Shown here: piece after piece, positions 30,402-38,250 of the stretch | Layout: each line of letters starts with the position of its first letter | How positions within the stretch are numbered: the first letter of the stretch is position 1 | The notes under the pieces: generated by a model | The model's database searches: none | Told to the model about the DNA's origin: nothing | The model's input: the letters and a program-made list of their open reading frames with translations, nothing else | Assembly: GCA_030537615.1 (NCBI GenBank) | Contig: JAUNVP010000003.1 | Span: 1 to 64,000, forward strand | Reading direction: 5' to 3' | Source: Actinomycetaceae bacterium | Lineage (GTDB): Bacteria > Actinomycetota > Actinomycetes > Actinomycetales > Actinomycetaceae | Length of the DNA: 64,000 bases | Position numbers and translations under genes: made by a program

Positions 30402-30478
30402 GGGCCTATAGCTCAGTCGGTTAGAGCGCTTCCCTGATAAGGAAGAGGTCGCTGGTTCGAGTCCAGCTAGGCCCACCA
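30402..30478 (+). tRNA. ileT: tRNA-Ile (GAT anticodon)
   Basis: A full cloverleaf: acceptor GGGCCTA/TAGGCCC, D-loop GCTCAGTCGGTTAGAGC, anticodon arm CTTCC-CTGATAA-GGAAG with GAT at 30436-30438, and T arm CTGGTTCGAGTCCAG. The CCA end is encoded at 30476-30478. Its place after gyrA and the DUF3566 gene matches the mycobacterial ileT. Confidence 0.97.
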
Positions 30479-30511
30479 GTAGCTCAAAGTTACTGCTGAT
30501 AGGAGAGCCGA

Positions 30512-30658
30512 ATGATTCGAGAGGGAATACGGCACCTCGTCGTGGGGGGTATCGTTGGAACTGTCGGGTTGGTGACCTATCAAATTGGTCGTGACCTGTC
30601 GGATGACAATAATCTATGGCATCCGATTCAGTCTGACCCATCACAAGCAATGGACTAA
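30512..30658 (+). CDS. DLW-39-like small membrane-associated protein between two tRNAs
   Basis: A 48-residue frame from ATG 30512 to TAA 30658 with AGGAGA five bases upstream, the best ribosome binding site nearby. It reads MIREGIRHLVVGGIVGTVG, a short hydrophobic helix, then VTYQIGRDLSDDNNLWHP and a polar end. The layout (helix, acidic turn, LW motif, polar tail) and its place beside tRNA-Ile/tRNA-Ala resemble the actinobacterial DLW-39 family of tiny proteins. Here the DLW motif is NLW, so family membership is probable, not certain. Function is unknown. Confidence 0.65.
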   Translation: MIREGIRHLVVGGIVGTVGLVTYQIGRDLSDDNNLWHPIQSDPSQAMD

Positions 30659-30672
30659 CCTCCACTTGCTTT

Positions 30673-30745
30673 GGGGCTATGGCGCAATTGGTAGCGCACC
30701 TGCTTTGCAAGCAGGGGGTTAGGGGTTCGAGTCCCCTTAGCTCCA
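30673..30745 (+). tRNA. alaT: tRNA-Ala (TGC anticodon)
   Basis: Acceptor GGGGCTA/TAGCTCC, D arm GCGCAATTGGTAGCGC, anticodon arm CCTGC-TTTGCAA-GCAGG with TGC at 30706-30708, and T arm GGGGTTCGAGTCCCC. No CCA is encoded (ACCC follows). Its 3' side marks the start of the decayed accessory region. Confidence 0.97.
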
Positions 30746-30754
30746 CCCTTACCA

Positions 30755-30790
30755 CTCTGGTGTCGATGCATTTCGGCGCCAGAGTTTTCG
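30755..30790 (+). terminator. Terminator after tRNA-Ala
   Basis: CTCTGGTGTCG and CGGCGCCAGAG form an 11-bp stem (two G-U pairs) with an 8-base loop, followed by TTTTCGTTT. Confidence 0.75.
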
Positions 30791-30849
30791 TTTGTGCGGG
30801 GTGGTGGGATACCTGAGCATTTCCGGACATGACTCCATCTGCTGCACTA

Positions 30850-31523
30850 GATCCAGCAGCGAGAACCGGCAAGATTTGCTCATAGGGGAGTATGTGGTTG
30901 GTGCCGTATCAGGTATGGCTGGTGCGGGTACTTCTAGTTGGGTGTGAATCGAATGACGACAAGTGGTGCATCAAGGGTTGTTACAGGCGCATCCAGCGTA
31001 GGAATTGTAGCCAGCGAACCACCATGGAGGTATCTGGAAGAGATGAACTGTTTTAAACATCGGTACTACAGGAGAGAATACTAATTTCATCCTGTAAAAC
31101 TGAATGGAGACGGGAGTTCGCATAAAGGGTCGCGAAATGGTGATCTGTAGATAAGTCGAGGTTAACCAGTATGGTGCGTGAAGATAAGGCGCTACCGGAA
31201 TATTGGGAGGTCAGAAGCGATCTGACGGTAGATGATGCGGGATAAAAGTGAAGTAAAAGAACGAGCGGAGGCCCATTATGGAAAAGCCGCATCCCAGACT
31301 GATCCGGTGACAGGCAAAATATACCGAGGTGGGACGAAGCGAATCGACATTCCGTGCCGAAGAACTGACTGTGAAGGATTCGAAGAAAGAGCGGATAGCG
31401 ATATTGAGGGGGGTCAGTAGATTCGCGGGCGGTGCCGATCATGACTATTATCCAAGAGAACTAACCTTCTTTTTACGAGCCTTGGAAGATAGCGGATTAA
31501 TATATAAGCGTGATTTTAAGTGA
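30850..31523 (+). pseudogene. Decayed reading frames, possibly a polymorphic-toxin C-terminus
   Basis: No intact gene, but protein-like text is spread over all three frames. A Gly/Ala-rich stretch (EYVVGAVSGMAGAGTSSWV, 30891-30947) and MTTSGASRVVTGASSVG (from 30954) look like the hinge before toxin domains. EYWEVRSDLTVDD (near 31198) ends at a stop. HYGKAASQTDPVTGKIYRGG (from 31274) then continues in another frame as KDSKKERIAILRGVSRF and DHDYYPRELTFFLRALEDSG to a TGA at 31521. At least two frameshifts would rejoin these. The parts are real observations; that they were one toxin gene is inference. I do not recognise the domain. Confidence 0.35.
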
Positions 31524-31858
31524 CACATAATGCCTACCTGAATTACACTGTTATAGAAGAGCTATTAGAAGTTTTAACAATACTTTCGGTTTCTCTCGAA
31601 TCAGTGATTCCCAGAGCGAAAGCGGGCTTATTCTACGTTCCATCCGCGCACACCGAAATGATCAAGAAGTCTTAGATTCGATCAGCAATTATTAGGAATG
31701 ATTATACGAATCTCACTATATGAAGGATGTCTAAATTGGAAAATGTGCGATATTACGTAATTGATTGGAGGATGCTAGATCGGTGTGATGATATCGGAGA
31801 TCGGATTTGGAACCTTCATGAAGGGTGCAAAAAGTTACTTGAGAAAGGTCTTTTGTAG
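31520..31858 (+). pseudogene. Possible decayed immunity gene coupled to the preceding frame
   Basis: A GTG at 31520 overlaps the preceding TGA. It opens a frame reading VTHNAYLNYTVIEELLEVL to TAG at 31673. The same frame resumes and, after a TGA at 31721, reads MSKLENVRYYVIDWRMLDRC and ends with HEGCKKLLEKGLL at 31858. So one 113-codon frame would be cut by two stops. Overlap with a toxin-like end and the small acidic-to-basic product suit an immunity gene. The two halves might instead be unrelated, and nothing here is clearly recognisable. Confidence 0.3.
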
Positions 31859-32042
31859 GTTTTGGTAGCCTCGCCCGGTATTCTTGGCAGTCTTTCTCTT
31901 ACTTCTCGGCACACACATATAGCAAACCTCGTATCTACTTTGAGCACGCTGCTCTTCAGTTCCTGCGGGGGGCCTCATGCTGAGCGTATTAAGGTTTATG
32001 ATTTTGATAGTGTAGTGTTTATTTTGATGGAGGAGAATGGGT

Positions 32043-32816
32043 ATGCGTTTTCTGGATTATTTCTCTGATGAGACCATGCTTTTTGGTGGTAGGTATTCGC
32101 CCGTTCTTGATTATTTGGGTTTCTTGCGTCTTCCAGCGCGGCAGGCTGCTAAGTTCTTGTATGATTATTATGCTGATCCGCGACATTTCTCTAAATTTGA
32201 GATGATTCCTGTTACAGGTGGGCTGGAGGAGAATCTGTCGTTACTTGAACCGTTTGATGGGCTAATTCTCAGGCGGTATTTGGTGACTCAAACTGTGAAT
32301 CCGCAGTGGTCTATGATTATCGGTAACCACGCTCCTCGTGGTGGTGGTGGGCCATCTAAGGTGAGAAGTCTTGCCGAGATTAGTAAGTGTGAGGGTTTGT
32401 CGGTGGACTTGGTGCGTCCGGTGAAGAATCCTGAGACAGGTTATGGTTGTTTAGCGGCTTGTATTTTTAAGTATTACCCGCCTAATGTTCCGGTTCGAAT
32501 TAGTCCGCCGTGTTTTGTGCATGTGTCGGATCAGGGTAATCATCGGGTGCAGTGGCATTTTGAGCATTCTAAGGAGTATTTTGAGTTTGAGGATGTTGAG
32601 GGGTATAAGGCGAGGGTAAAGACTGACCGTTTTAATCCTGTTAAAGCGTTAGAGTATTGTAGGCATTTTGGTCTTGATCCTTTTAATGAAGATTTCTACA
32701 CTAATGAGGCTTATGTGGTAAGTGCTCGGTCGCACTCAAAAGACAAACCGATTTTTGAGTTGTCCCTTGCTGAACTGCGTGAAAGAGTGGGCTACCACCT
32801 ACTAGATACTCCATAA
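32043..32816 (+). CDS. Unrecognised orphan protein of the accessory region
   Basis: An intact 257-residue frame with no family I can name. GGAGGA precedes ATG 32043 at good spacing; ATG 32037 is an alternative. There is no signal peptide or membrane helix. It is aromatic-rich, with clusters like FLYDYYADPRHFSKFEM, GYGCLAACIFKYYPP, HRVQWHFEHSKEYFEFED and FGLDPFNEDFYTNEAYVV, and ends in a helical LSLAELRERVGYHLLDTP. Codons favour T in third positions (GTT, GAT, TTT), unlike the C/G-ending neighbours, which suggests transfer. Its surroundings of toxin-like debris and transposase remnants make an orphan immunity protein one possibility, but no homology supports it. Confidence 0.7.
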   Translation: MRFLDYFSDETMLFGGRYSPVLDYLGFLRLPARQAAKFLYDYYADPRHFSKFEMIPVTGGLEENLSLLEPFDGLILRRYLVTQTVNPQWSMIIGNHAPRGGGGPSKVRSLAEISKCEGLSVDLVRPVKNPETGYGCLAACIFKYYPPNVPVRISPPCFVHVSDQGNHRVQWHFEHSKEYFEFEDVEGYKARVKTDRFNPVKALEYCRHFGLDPFNEDFYTNEAYVVSARSHSKDKPIFELSLAELRERVGYHLLDTP

Positions 32817-32886
32817 ACACACCCGCGCACAGTTCCATGGGTTATCCGAATGAACGTCGGGTGACCCGCAAATCGTTATTGGCCGG

Positions 32887-33062
32887 CTAGTAGACAGGGG
32901 AAAATTCGCTCTGAAAGTCTCATGCTAGAAAGGAGACACCGCAAGACCACGACTTTCCTACCTGCGATCCGGGCTTTCCAAGATCGACACCAGGTAGCAA
33001 ATTTCGTCGTGATACCTGGTGTCGGGATATTCTCAGCACTTAACCTACAAGCCGTTAATTGA
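32887..33062 (+). pseudogene. Remnant of an IS1634-type transposase
   Basis: Translation gives LVDRGKFALKVSC-stop-KGDTARP, then after a frame change TTTFLPAIRAFQDRHQVANF, VVIPGVGIFSALNLQAVN and a stop. This is the order seen in IS1634/IS4-type transposases around the second catalytic Asp (LLVD..G.PL, then TFLP...F..RH, then VVVADAGMLS..NL). Here ADAG reads IPGVG, so the catalytic Asp is gone. About 60 codons remain of roughly 500. Confidence 0.65.
32986..33023. repeat. 11-bp perfect inverted repeat inside the transposase remnant
   Basis: GACACCAGGTA at 32986-32996 faces TACCTGGTGTC at 33013-33023 across 16 bases. It overlaps former coding text, so it may be chance, or the result of a small duplication during decay. 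No T-run follows. Confidence 0.55.
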
Positions 33063-33138
33063 TGGAGTGCCCGCAAGTTGTGGGCATGGGTTTTGTTTCA
33101 TACTGCTCTTAGTCGGTGTTGATTGGTTGTTTTGCGAT

Positions 33139-33814
33139 TTATTCTTCCCACGATACGGGTGTGTGCATGTCGTTTGATGAGTGACGGCGCGCTCGACTGT
33201 ATCTGGTCTCAATCCAGAAACCAACTGAGGTTTTGGCTTGGGCTCTGGTGCGCCAGCCATGCCGGTTATAGAACTCAGGTTTTAGTGTCGCCCGAAATGA
33301 TCAAGCCATCGCGTTATCTCAACGCAAACCACCACGACCCATAGACTGGCTAACACCAGCCCTAACAGATGTTTCGCGGAAGTCGTGTGAGGCGTATTGA
33401 CATCCCCAACCCGAATGTAACACCACATTCTCGGGTAGTTTGCCGCGTAAGACCACTGCCATGCGGGTGATCATAAAACTTGCCGTCCCCACTTCCATCA
33501 ACTCCAAGCATTCTTGTTTTGATGGCTCGAGACGAAGAAGGCAGCGGCTTTTTCCAAAGACTCCTTATCCTTATTCACATTAATAAGCTCTAGCCTCAAA
33601 CGCTTATTCTCAGCTCCGTAGTCTTCTAGCGACTTCCTTGATTGTCCCTGCGGACTACGGCGTTGTCTTTCTTTGCCTACCCAACGGCCAAAACACTGTT
33701 CACCCGAGCCACCACAGCAATCAGGCGATCTGTATCAATAACCAAAGCCGTTGCCTCACGGCGATACTTCTCAGTAAAAGACCGCCGCCTCTTCCTCTAC
33801 TTACCCTGCTCCAT
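33139..33814 (-). pseudogene. Remnant of an IS3-family element (orfA and orfB fused by deletion)
   Basis: On the minus strand, from ATG 33814, orfA reads MEQGK-stop-RKRRRSFTEKYRREATALVI, shifts frame to FGRWVGKERQRRSPQGQS and continues as ENKRLRLELINVNKDKE then SLEKAAAFF, the leucine-zipper end of OrfA. The DDE domain is then entered halfway: LHSGWGCQYASHDFRETSV (usually HSDRG.QY), QSMGRGGLR-stop-DNAMA-stop-SFRATLKPEFYNRHGW and FWIETRYSRARRHSSND before TAA at 33139. There are two stops, a frameshift and loss of the orfB N-terminus. HSD has become HSG, losing the second catalytic Asp. No terminal repeats could be fixed. Confidence 0.8.
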
Positions 33815-33898
33815 AAGAACAACCTTGCCAACCAAGATCACAAATCCCGCTCAACTCAGTGACCACAAACCAGGGCAACCCCATTGTGTGATTGGTGA

Positions 33899-34576
33899 CT
33901 ACTTGTCGTCGTCCGTAACCTCATCGACAACGTCATCGACCTTGTCTTTAACGTCGTCAGCAACGTCCTCCGCCTTATCCTTAATATCCTTAGCGGTGTC
34001 AGCGGCAGCGTCACGAACTTCATCAATCGCTTCGGCAGGAGTATCGGGAACATCGACATCGGTATCGAGGTCAGCCCAGTACTCTTCAGCCCATGGATCC
34101 TCAATCGGCTGCGAACGACGCCACAGGAGGTAGCCAGCTCCAGCGGCAGCAGTACCAAGCACTGTCCAACCAAGAGCGCGGCCGAAACGATGCTTCTTTG
34201 GCGCTGGCTTAGCTAGGGACTTTCGCGTCACCTCTCCGGCGCGGGTTGCACGCTCGACGAGCGTGCCTTCACCGGATGCCGCCTTTTGCGCTTCCCGAGC
34301 CGCGATCTCAATGCGGGGCAAGTAGTCATCAACAACCTTGTCATGGACGTTGTCGAGGTAGGGGCGAACCTTGTCTGCGGCCTCTTCAATCTTGGGTGCG
34401 GTGACCTTCACGGTCTCATCCCAAAGCTTCTGCGCGCGTGGGCCCGCCCAATCTAGGCCTTGTTCAGCTAGGTGTGTTGCTTTTGTAGCAAATTCTTCAC
34501 CACGGCGAGCAGCCGCATCAGCAATAGCCTCGGTTTCGCGTTGCAGTTTCTTCGGGTCCAAGTTCTTCTTCCCCAT
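33899..34576 (-). CDS. Membrane-anchored amphipathic-helix protein at the CwsA position
   Basis: A 225-residue protein between tRNA-Ala and ppiA on the minus strand, where mycobacteria carry cwsA. Residues 1-125 are long charged amphipathic helices ([40 protein letters not shown]). A basic stretch, [11 protein letters not shown], leads into one helix, [18 protein letters not shown] or similar, then [15 protein letters not shown]. The rest is an acidic, repeat-like Asp/Lys/Val tail ([20 protein letters not shown]). The [17 protein letters not shown] end is shared by many actinobacterial proteins at this locus. CwsA helps wall synthesis in mycobacteria; equating them rests on position and layout. 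ATG 34576 has GGAGGA seven bases upstream; the frame is open to 34669. Confidence 0.75.
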   Translation of the reverse strand: MGKKNLDPKKLQRETEAIADAAARRGEEFATKATHLAEQGLDWAGPRAQKLWDETVKVTAPKIEEAADKVRPYLDNVHDKVVDDYLPRIEIAAREAQKAASGEGTLVERATRAGEVTRKSLAKPAPKKHRFGRALGWTVLGTAAAGAGYLLWRRSQPIEDPWAEEYWADLDTDVDVPDTPAEAIDEVRDAAADTAKDIKDKAEDVADDVKDKVDDVVDEVTDDDK

Positions 34577-34752
34577 GGTCACATCCTCCAGATAGTTGGA
34601 TAAGCTCGGTTCCCACACCGCAATGGATGGAAACAACTCTTGATAACCATTGTGCCTTGAACAAGCCATTAATGCAGTACAACAACCAGAAAAACCTTAC
34701 GCTTCGCCTTCCGCGAAAGACATCGCGACGGAAATCTGGGACAATTGGAGGC

Positions 34753-35274
34753 ATGAAAGCAACAATTCATACGAATATGGGCGATATTCGCCTCGACCTT
34801 TATCCCAACCACGCACCCGTCACAGTGAAGAATTTCACTGAGCTGGCACAAGGAAAACGCGAGTGGACGCATCCGGCTACCGGTGAAAAGACCACCGCCC
34901 CGCTTTATGACGGAGTGATTTTCCACCGCGTCATCCCCGGGTTCATGATTCAGGGTGGTGATCCGCTCGGCGTTGGGATGGGTGGCCCAGGGTACAACTT
35001 TGATGACGAAATCCATCCAGAGCTGAACTTCAATGAACCCTACGTACTCGCCATGGCAAATGCTGGAAAGCGCATGGGCAAAGGGACAAACGGTTCGCAG
35101 TTCTTCATCACCGTCGCACCTACCCAGTGGCTGTACGGAAAGCACACTATTTTTGGCGTCGTTTCGGATGACGAATCAAAGGCCGTAGTCGATGCCATCG
35201 CTGGAGTTCAAACGGGACCCAATGACCGTCCAGTTGAGGACGTTGTCATTCAGACGATCGATATTTCCGAATAG
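34753..35274 (+). CDS. ppiA: Peptidyl-prolyl cis-trans isomerase, cyclophilin type
   Basis: Cytoplasmic cyclophilin of 173 residues. [18 protein letters not shown] starts the fold. [15 protein letters not shown] carries the catalytic Arg and Phe-x-x-Met-x-Gln residues, and [11 protein letters not shown] the second half of the site. [12 protein letters not shown] ends the core. ATG 34753 follows GGAGG at unusually short spacing, but the protein then starts as the family does; the frame is open upstream to 34627. The rhomboid gene follows with no gap. This is the Rv0009 position. Confidence 0.96.
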   Translation: MKATIHTNMGDIRLDLYPNHAPVTVKNFTELAQGKREWTHPATGEKTTAPLYDGVIFHRVIPGFMIQGGDPLGVGMGGPGYNFDDEIHPELNFNEPYVLAMANAGKRMGKGTNGSQFFITVAPTQWLYGKHTIFGVVSDDESKAVVDAIAGVQTGPNDRPVEDVVIQTIDISE

Positions 35275-36156
35275 ATGACTAATCAGCCACGGTACGGGCA
35301 GTATTCGCACTCACACAACGTGCAACCCTGTCCGCGCCATCCACATCAGCGGGCGGTCTCAGCGTGCAAGCGTTGCGACCGCCCCACCTGCCTTGATTGC
35401 ACCATACCGACAGAGGTCGGGACAGTCTGCCCAGAATGCGCGAATGCGAGCACAGTAATGAATCGGAATCGTCCGAACCTCCTTCACGGAAGTACAGTCA
35501 CGCAGTGGATTTTGTATGTCACAGTGGCCATTTCGCTCGCCTCAACAGTTCTGTCGTGGATCGGGATTCGTCCGTGGATCTATCTCGCTTTTATTCCCGC
35601 ATTAGCTGATATCCAGCCGTGGAGGTTCCTCACAGTCGTTCTCGTCCACGGTGGATTTATTCACCTGGCGCTCAACATGTTCACGCTCTATATTGTGGGC
35701 CCAACGATTGAAAGAGCGCTCGGCTCGTGGAGATACCTCGCCCTCTACCTGCTGTCTGCGGTCGGAGGCTCACTGGCAGTCCTTGCCTGGGTACTGGTCT
35801 CCCCGAGTTCGATCGGCGGTGCAAGCGTGGGAGCTTCGGGAGCTATTTTTGGTCTCTTCGCTGCCATCTACGTCCTTCAACGCACGGCGGGAGTCGATAC
35901 GCGAGCAATCGTCATTCTGCTCGCTATTAACCTCGGTTACGGCTTCATCGTGTCAGGAATATCCTGGCAAGCGCATCTGGGAGGAATGATTGCCGGTGCA
36001 ATCGTCACCTGGGTCTTGGTTCGCTTGGGTAAGCCACGCGTGGGAATCACCGCGGCCGAACAGGATCGACAGACGAAACTCGCGGTGGGAGGAATGTTCG
36101 TCGCCGCCGCAGCTATTGCGAGCGTCTTATTTATGGCTCTCGGAATGTGGCGTTAA
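35275..36156 (+). CDS. Rhomboid family intramembrane serine protease with N-terminal zinc-finger
   Basis: A 293-residue membrane protease directly after the ppiA stop. Residues 18-60 carry paired cysteines and histidines (CPRHPHQRAVSACKRC, CLDC, CPEC), a B-box-like zinc-binding module common in actinobacterial rhomboids. Six or so membrane helices follow. HGGFIHLALNM is the conserved oxyanion His/Asn segment. The catalytic serine is in GASVGASGAIFGL and the catalytic His in QAHLGGMIAGAI. The substrate is unknown. Mycobacteria have a rhomboid elsewhere, but many actinobacteria keep it here. Confidence 0.93.
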   Translation: MTNQPRYGQYSHSHNVQPCPRHPHQRAVSACKRCDRPTCLDCTIPTEVGTVCPECANASTVMNRNRPNLLHGSTVTQWILYVTVAISLASTVLSWIGIRPWIYLAFIPALADIQPWRFLTVVLVHGGFIHLALNMFTLYIVGPTIERALGSWRYLALYLLSAVGGSLAVLAWVLVSPSSIGGASVGASGAIFGLFAAIYVLQRTAGVDTRAIVILLAINLGYGFIVSGISWQAHLGGMIAGAIVTWVLVRLGKPRVGITAAEQDRQTKLAVGGMFVAAAAIASVLFMALGMWR

Positions 36157-36224
36157 CCTCAGCAGCTTCATCATGAGAGGGTATCTCATCCACCGAATCC
36201 TGCCTACCAACGCTGTGACCTGTG

Positions 36225-36245
36225 AAACTACACTCGTGTAGTTTT
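36225..36245. terminator. Bidirectional terminator between rhomboid and crgA genes
   Basis: AAACTACACTCGTGTAGTTT is a perfect palindrome (tetraloop CTCG in the stem-loop) followed by TTCCCC on the plus strand, 70 bp past the rhomboid stop and between convergent genes. TGTGGATTA, a weak reversed DnaA-box variant, follows at 36253-36261. Confidence 0.7.
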
Positions 36246-36334
36246 CCCCAGCTGTGGATTAGCCTGTGGAAAACTTTTGATAATCGGTGGAAGGCGCGTG
36301 TCACGCCCTCGAGGACAACCGGCTGATTGAGTCT

Positions 36335-36598
36335 CTAGCGCCACCTGAGCGTCATGATGAACCCGACCATCATGAGGCCAAGGCCAACTGCCAGATTCCA
36401 GTTCCCCACCCTGGGAATGGGATACAGACCGCCGCTCATGTAGTAAACAACCAACCACACCAGACCGAGGAGAAGGAAGGTGACGAAAGTTGGTGCCCAC
36501 CACGGCGGTGACAGGGGAATACCGTCAGTCCACGAGCTAATGCTCGTATCCTCTTCAACGACGCGACCGTGCTTCTTCCGCTTGCGTGACTCGGGCAC
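36335..36598 (-). CDS. crgA: Cell division protein CrgA
   Basis: An 87-residue two-helix membrane protein that bridges FtsZ and septal wall enzymes in actinobacteria. The N-terminus is PESRKRKKHGR, basic and cytoplasmic. PLSPPWWAPTFVTFLLLGLV enters the first helix. The extracellular turn reads YPIPRVGNWNLAVG, the family hallmark, and the second helix ends MVGFIMTLRWR. The GTG start follows GAAAGGT. It lies in the Rv0011c position, divergent from the DUF881 gene. Confidence 0.95.
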   Translation of the reverse strand: MPESRKRKKHGRVVEEDTSISSWTDGIPLSPPWWAPTFVTFLLLGLVWLVVYYMSGGLYPIPRVGNWNLAVGLGLMMVGFIMTLRWR

Positions 36599-36726
36599 TG
36601 AAGTGACCTTTCATTAGAATCCCACCACGCGCGAATTCGCGTAGTAGTTGAATCCGTGGGGGATGCGTTCAATACTTGATTTTAGAGTATCAGTCGGGGA
36701 CATTATTGAGCGAAAAGGGAGGGCGC

Positions 36727-37494
36727 ATGGAGGCGGTATCTGACGGCAATGCCCCTCGCACTCCGGGGCGTGGCGGTGGACGACACGCAACCCCTAAAGC
36801 CCGCGGCTCTCTCATCGGATTCCTCGCCCGCTTCACCGTTTTTTTTGCGGCTGGCCTCCTCTTCGCATTTTCCGCGACCCTCAAGACCCCCGACCAGGGA
36901 CGCTACGAAGATAATCTCCACGGCCTGTTAGCGCGCAAACAGATTGATGTTCAAGAATCTGAGACGCGCAATAGGGAGCTGAGAGCGACCATTGACGCCC
37001 TCATTGAACAATCGCCCGCGAATTCAGACGGGTCGGTCGCAACTCCGAAAATCTCTCAGTACGTCGGTCCTGGAGTCATTGTTACGCTCACCGATGCGCC
37101 GGTACCCGAACCCATTCCACCGGATCTTAGCCCTGACGTCTATGTCATTCACCAGCAGGACATAGAAGCCGTGCTCAATGCACTGTGGGCGGGAGGTGCG
37201 GAAGTGATCGGTATTCAAGGCGTCGAAGTCCGATTAACGACCGAAGTTCAATGCGTTGGAAACGTCATTAATATCAACGGACGGTTGTTTTCTCCACCGT
37301 ATGAAATCATGGCGATCGGCTCTGCAACGGATATGAAGAATGCTCTTCGCCAGGATGAACAAATACAAATCATCCAAGGTTATGTTGCGGAATTTGGTTT
37401 AGGATTTAGAGTTAAAGAATCTCCCGACATCGTTATCGCAGCTGCGGAACAAACGTCCGACTTTCTCTACGCGAAAGTAAACAATAATGAGTAG
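36727..37494 (+). CDS. DUF881 family protein
   Basis: A 255-residue membrane-anchored extracellular protein of the DUF881 family (Rv0012 position). About 30 basic residues precede one helix (LARFTVFFAAGLLFAFS). A coiled-coil stretch follows (ARKQIDVQESETRNRELRAT), then the domain core with VGPGVIVTLTDAP, VIHQQDIEAVLNALWAGGAE and IQIIQGYVAEFGLGFRV. The family is related in layout to septal proteins, but its biochemical role is unknown. ATG 36727 has GGGAGG upstream; an in-frame ATG at 36676 lacks one. It overlaps the sortase gene by 8 bases. Confidence 0.9.
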   Translation: MEAVSDGNAPRTPGRGGGRHATPKARGSLIGFLARFTVFFAAGLLFAFSATLKTPDQGRYEDNLHGLLARKQIDVQESETRNRELRATIDALIEQSPANSDGSVATPKISQYVGPGVIVTLTDAPVPEPIPPDLSPDVYVIHQQDIEAVLNALWAGGAEVIGIQGVEVRLTTEVQCVGNVININGRLFSPPYEIMAIGSATDMKNALRQDEQIQIIQGYVAEFGLGFRVKESPDIVIAAAEQTSDFLYAKVNNNE

Positions 37495-38248
37495 ACCACC
37501 AGGTCGACATGCCCAGCCTAAGCCACGCATGAGTGGAGTCCGATACGTGTTTTACGTAGTTCTTGGAGTTGTCGGAGAACTCCTCATCACGACCTCACTC
37601 GTATTGGGCTTATTTATCTTTTGGCAACTGTACTGGACTACGTGGCAGGTTGAGGAAGTCCGCGAAGCGGCGATTATGGAGTTCCACAAGGAGCTTCCAC
37701 CACCAGTTGAGCAAGCGGGAGAACAACGCACGGATGATCCACCCCCGTTTCAACCTGTGGGATACGGTGAGACGATTGGCGTACTCCACGTCAACGTATG
37801 GGGTATGCAAATCCCCATCGTTGAGGGAACGAAACCGTATCTTCTCGATCAGGCATTCGCGGGACACTATCCGAAAACGCAACAAGTTGGCGAGTTGGGG
37901 AACTTCGTCATCGCCGGCCACCGGCGGTCGTACGGCAACAACTTCCGCCATGTCGATATCCTCGAATCCGGTCAGCCTCTCATCGTTGAAACGAAAGATG
38001 CATGGATTGTGTACGAGGTCGACCACAAGCAGATTATTCTGCCGACTCAAACGGACGTCACTTTACCCGTGCCATTCGAAAAAGGTGTTTCTCCGACCGA
38101 ACGCCTGATGACGATGACGACGTGTAGCACCTCAACCGGAGGCCAGTTCGGGAACTCCCATCGGTATATCGTCTACTCGAAGTTCAAGTACTGGATGCCG
38201 CGTGAGTCAGGAACTCCCGAGGAACTATCGACTGAAGGAGCGCGATAG
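37487..38248 (+). CDS. Class E-like sortase
   Basis: Membrane-bound transpeptidase of 253 residues that probably anchors surface proteins to peptidoglycan. One N-terminal helix (YVVLGVVGELLITTSLVL) precedes the sortase barrel. Active-site residues are His in NFVIAGHRRSYGNNF, Cys in LMTMTTCSTSTGG and Arg in NSHRYIVYSKF. Class E enzymes in other actinobacteria occupy this locus near crgA and usually recognise LAxTG; the motif used here is inferred. No substrate with a sorting signal is visible in the window. Its ATG overlaps the DUF881 gene and a tiny membrane-protein gene follows. Confidence 0.9.
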   Translation: MSRPPGRHAQPKPRMSGVRYVFYVVLGVVGELLITTSLVLGLFIFWQLYWTTWQVEEVREAAIMEFHKELPPPVEQAGEQRTDDPPPFQPVGYGETIGVLHVNVWGMQIPIVEGTKPYLLDQAFAGHYPKTQQVGELGNFVIAGHRRSYGNNFRHVDILESGQPLIVETKDAWIVYEVDHKQIILPTQTDVTLPVPFEKGVSPTERLMTMTTCSTSTGGQFGNSHRYIVYSKFKYWMPRESGTPEELSTEGAR

Positions 38249-38250
38249 AA

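Noticed and set aside
31053-31442. A 129-codon minus-strand frame in the scar region
   Set aside because: The plus strand here carries more protein-like though broken text; the minus frame has no motif and no ribosome binding site.
33642-34133. A 163-codon Ser/Thr-rich plus-strand frame
   Set aside because: It is antisense to the IS3 remnant and to the acidic repeat tail of the cwsA-position gene; the Ser/Thr runs mirror Asp/Lys codons.
36253-36273. TGTGGATTA and TGTGGAAAA as a DnaA site pair near crgA
   Set aside because: Both deviate from the consensus and lie between convergent genes, so function is unlikely.
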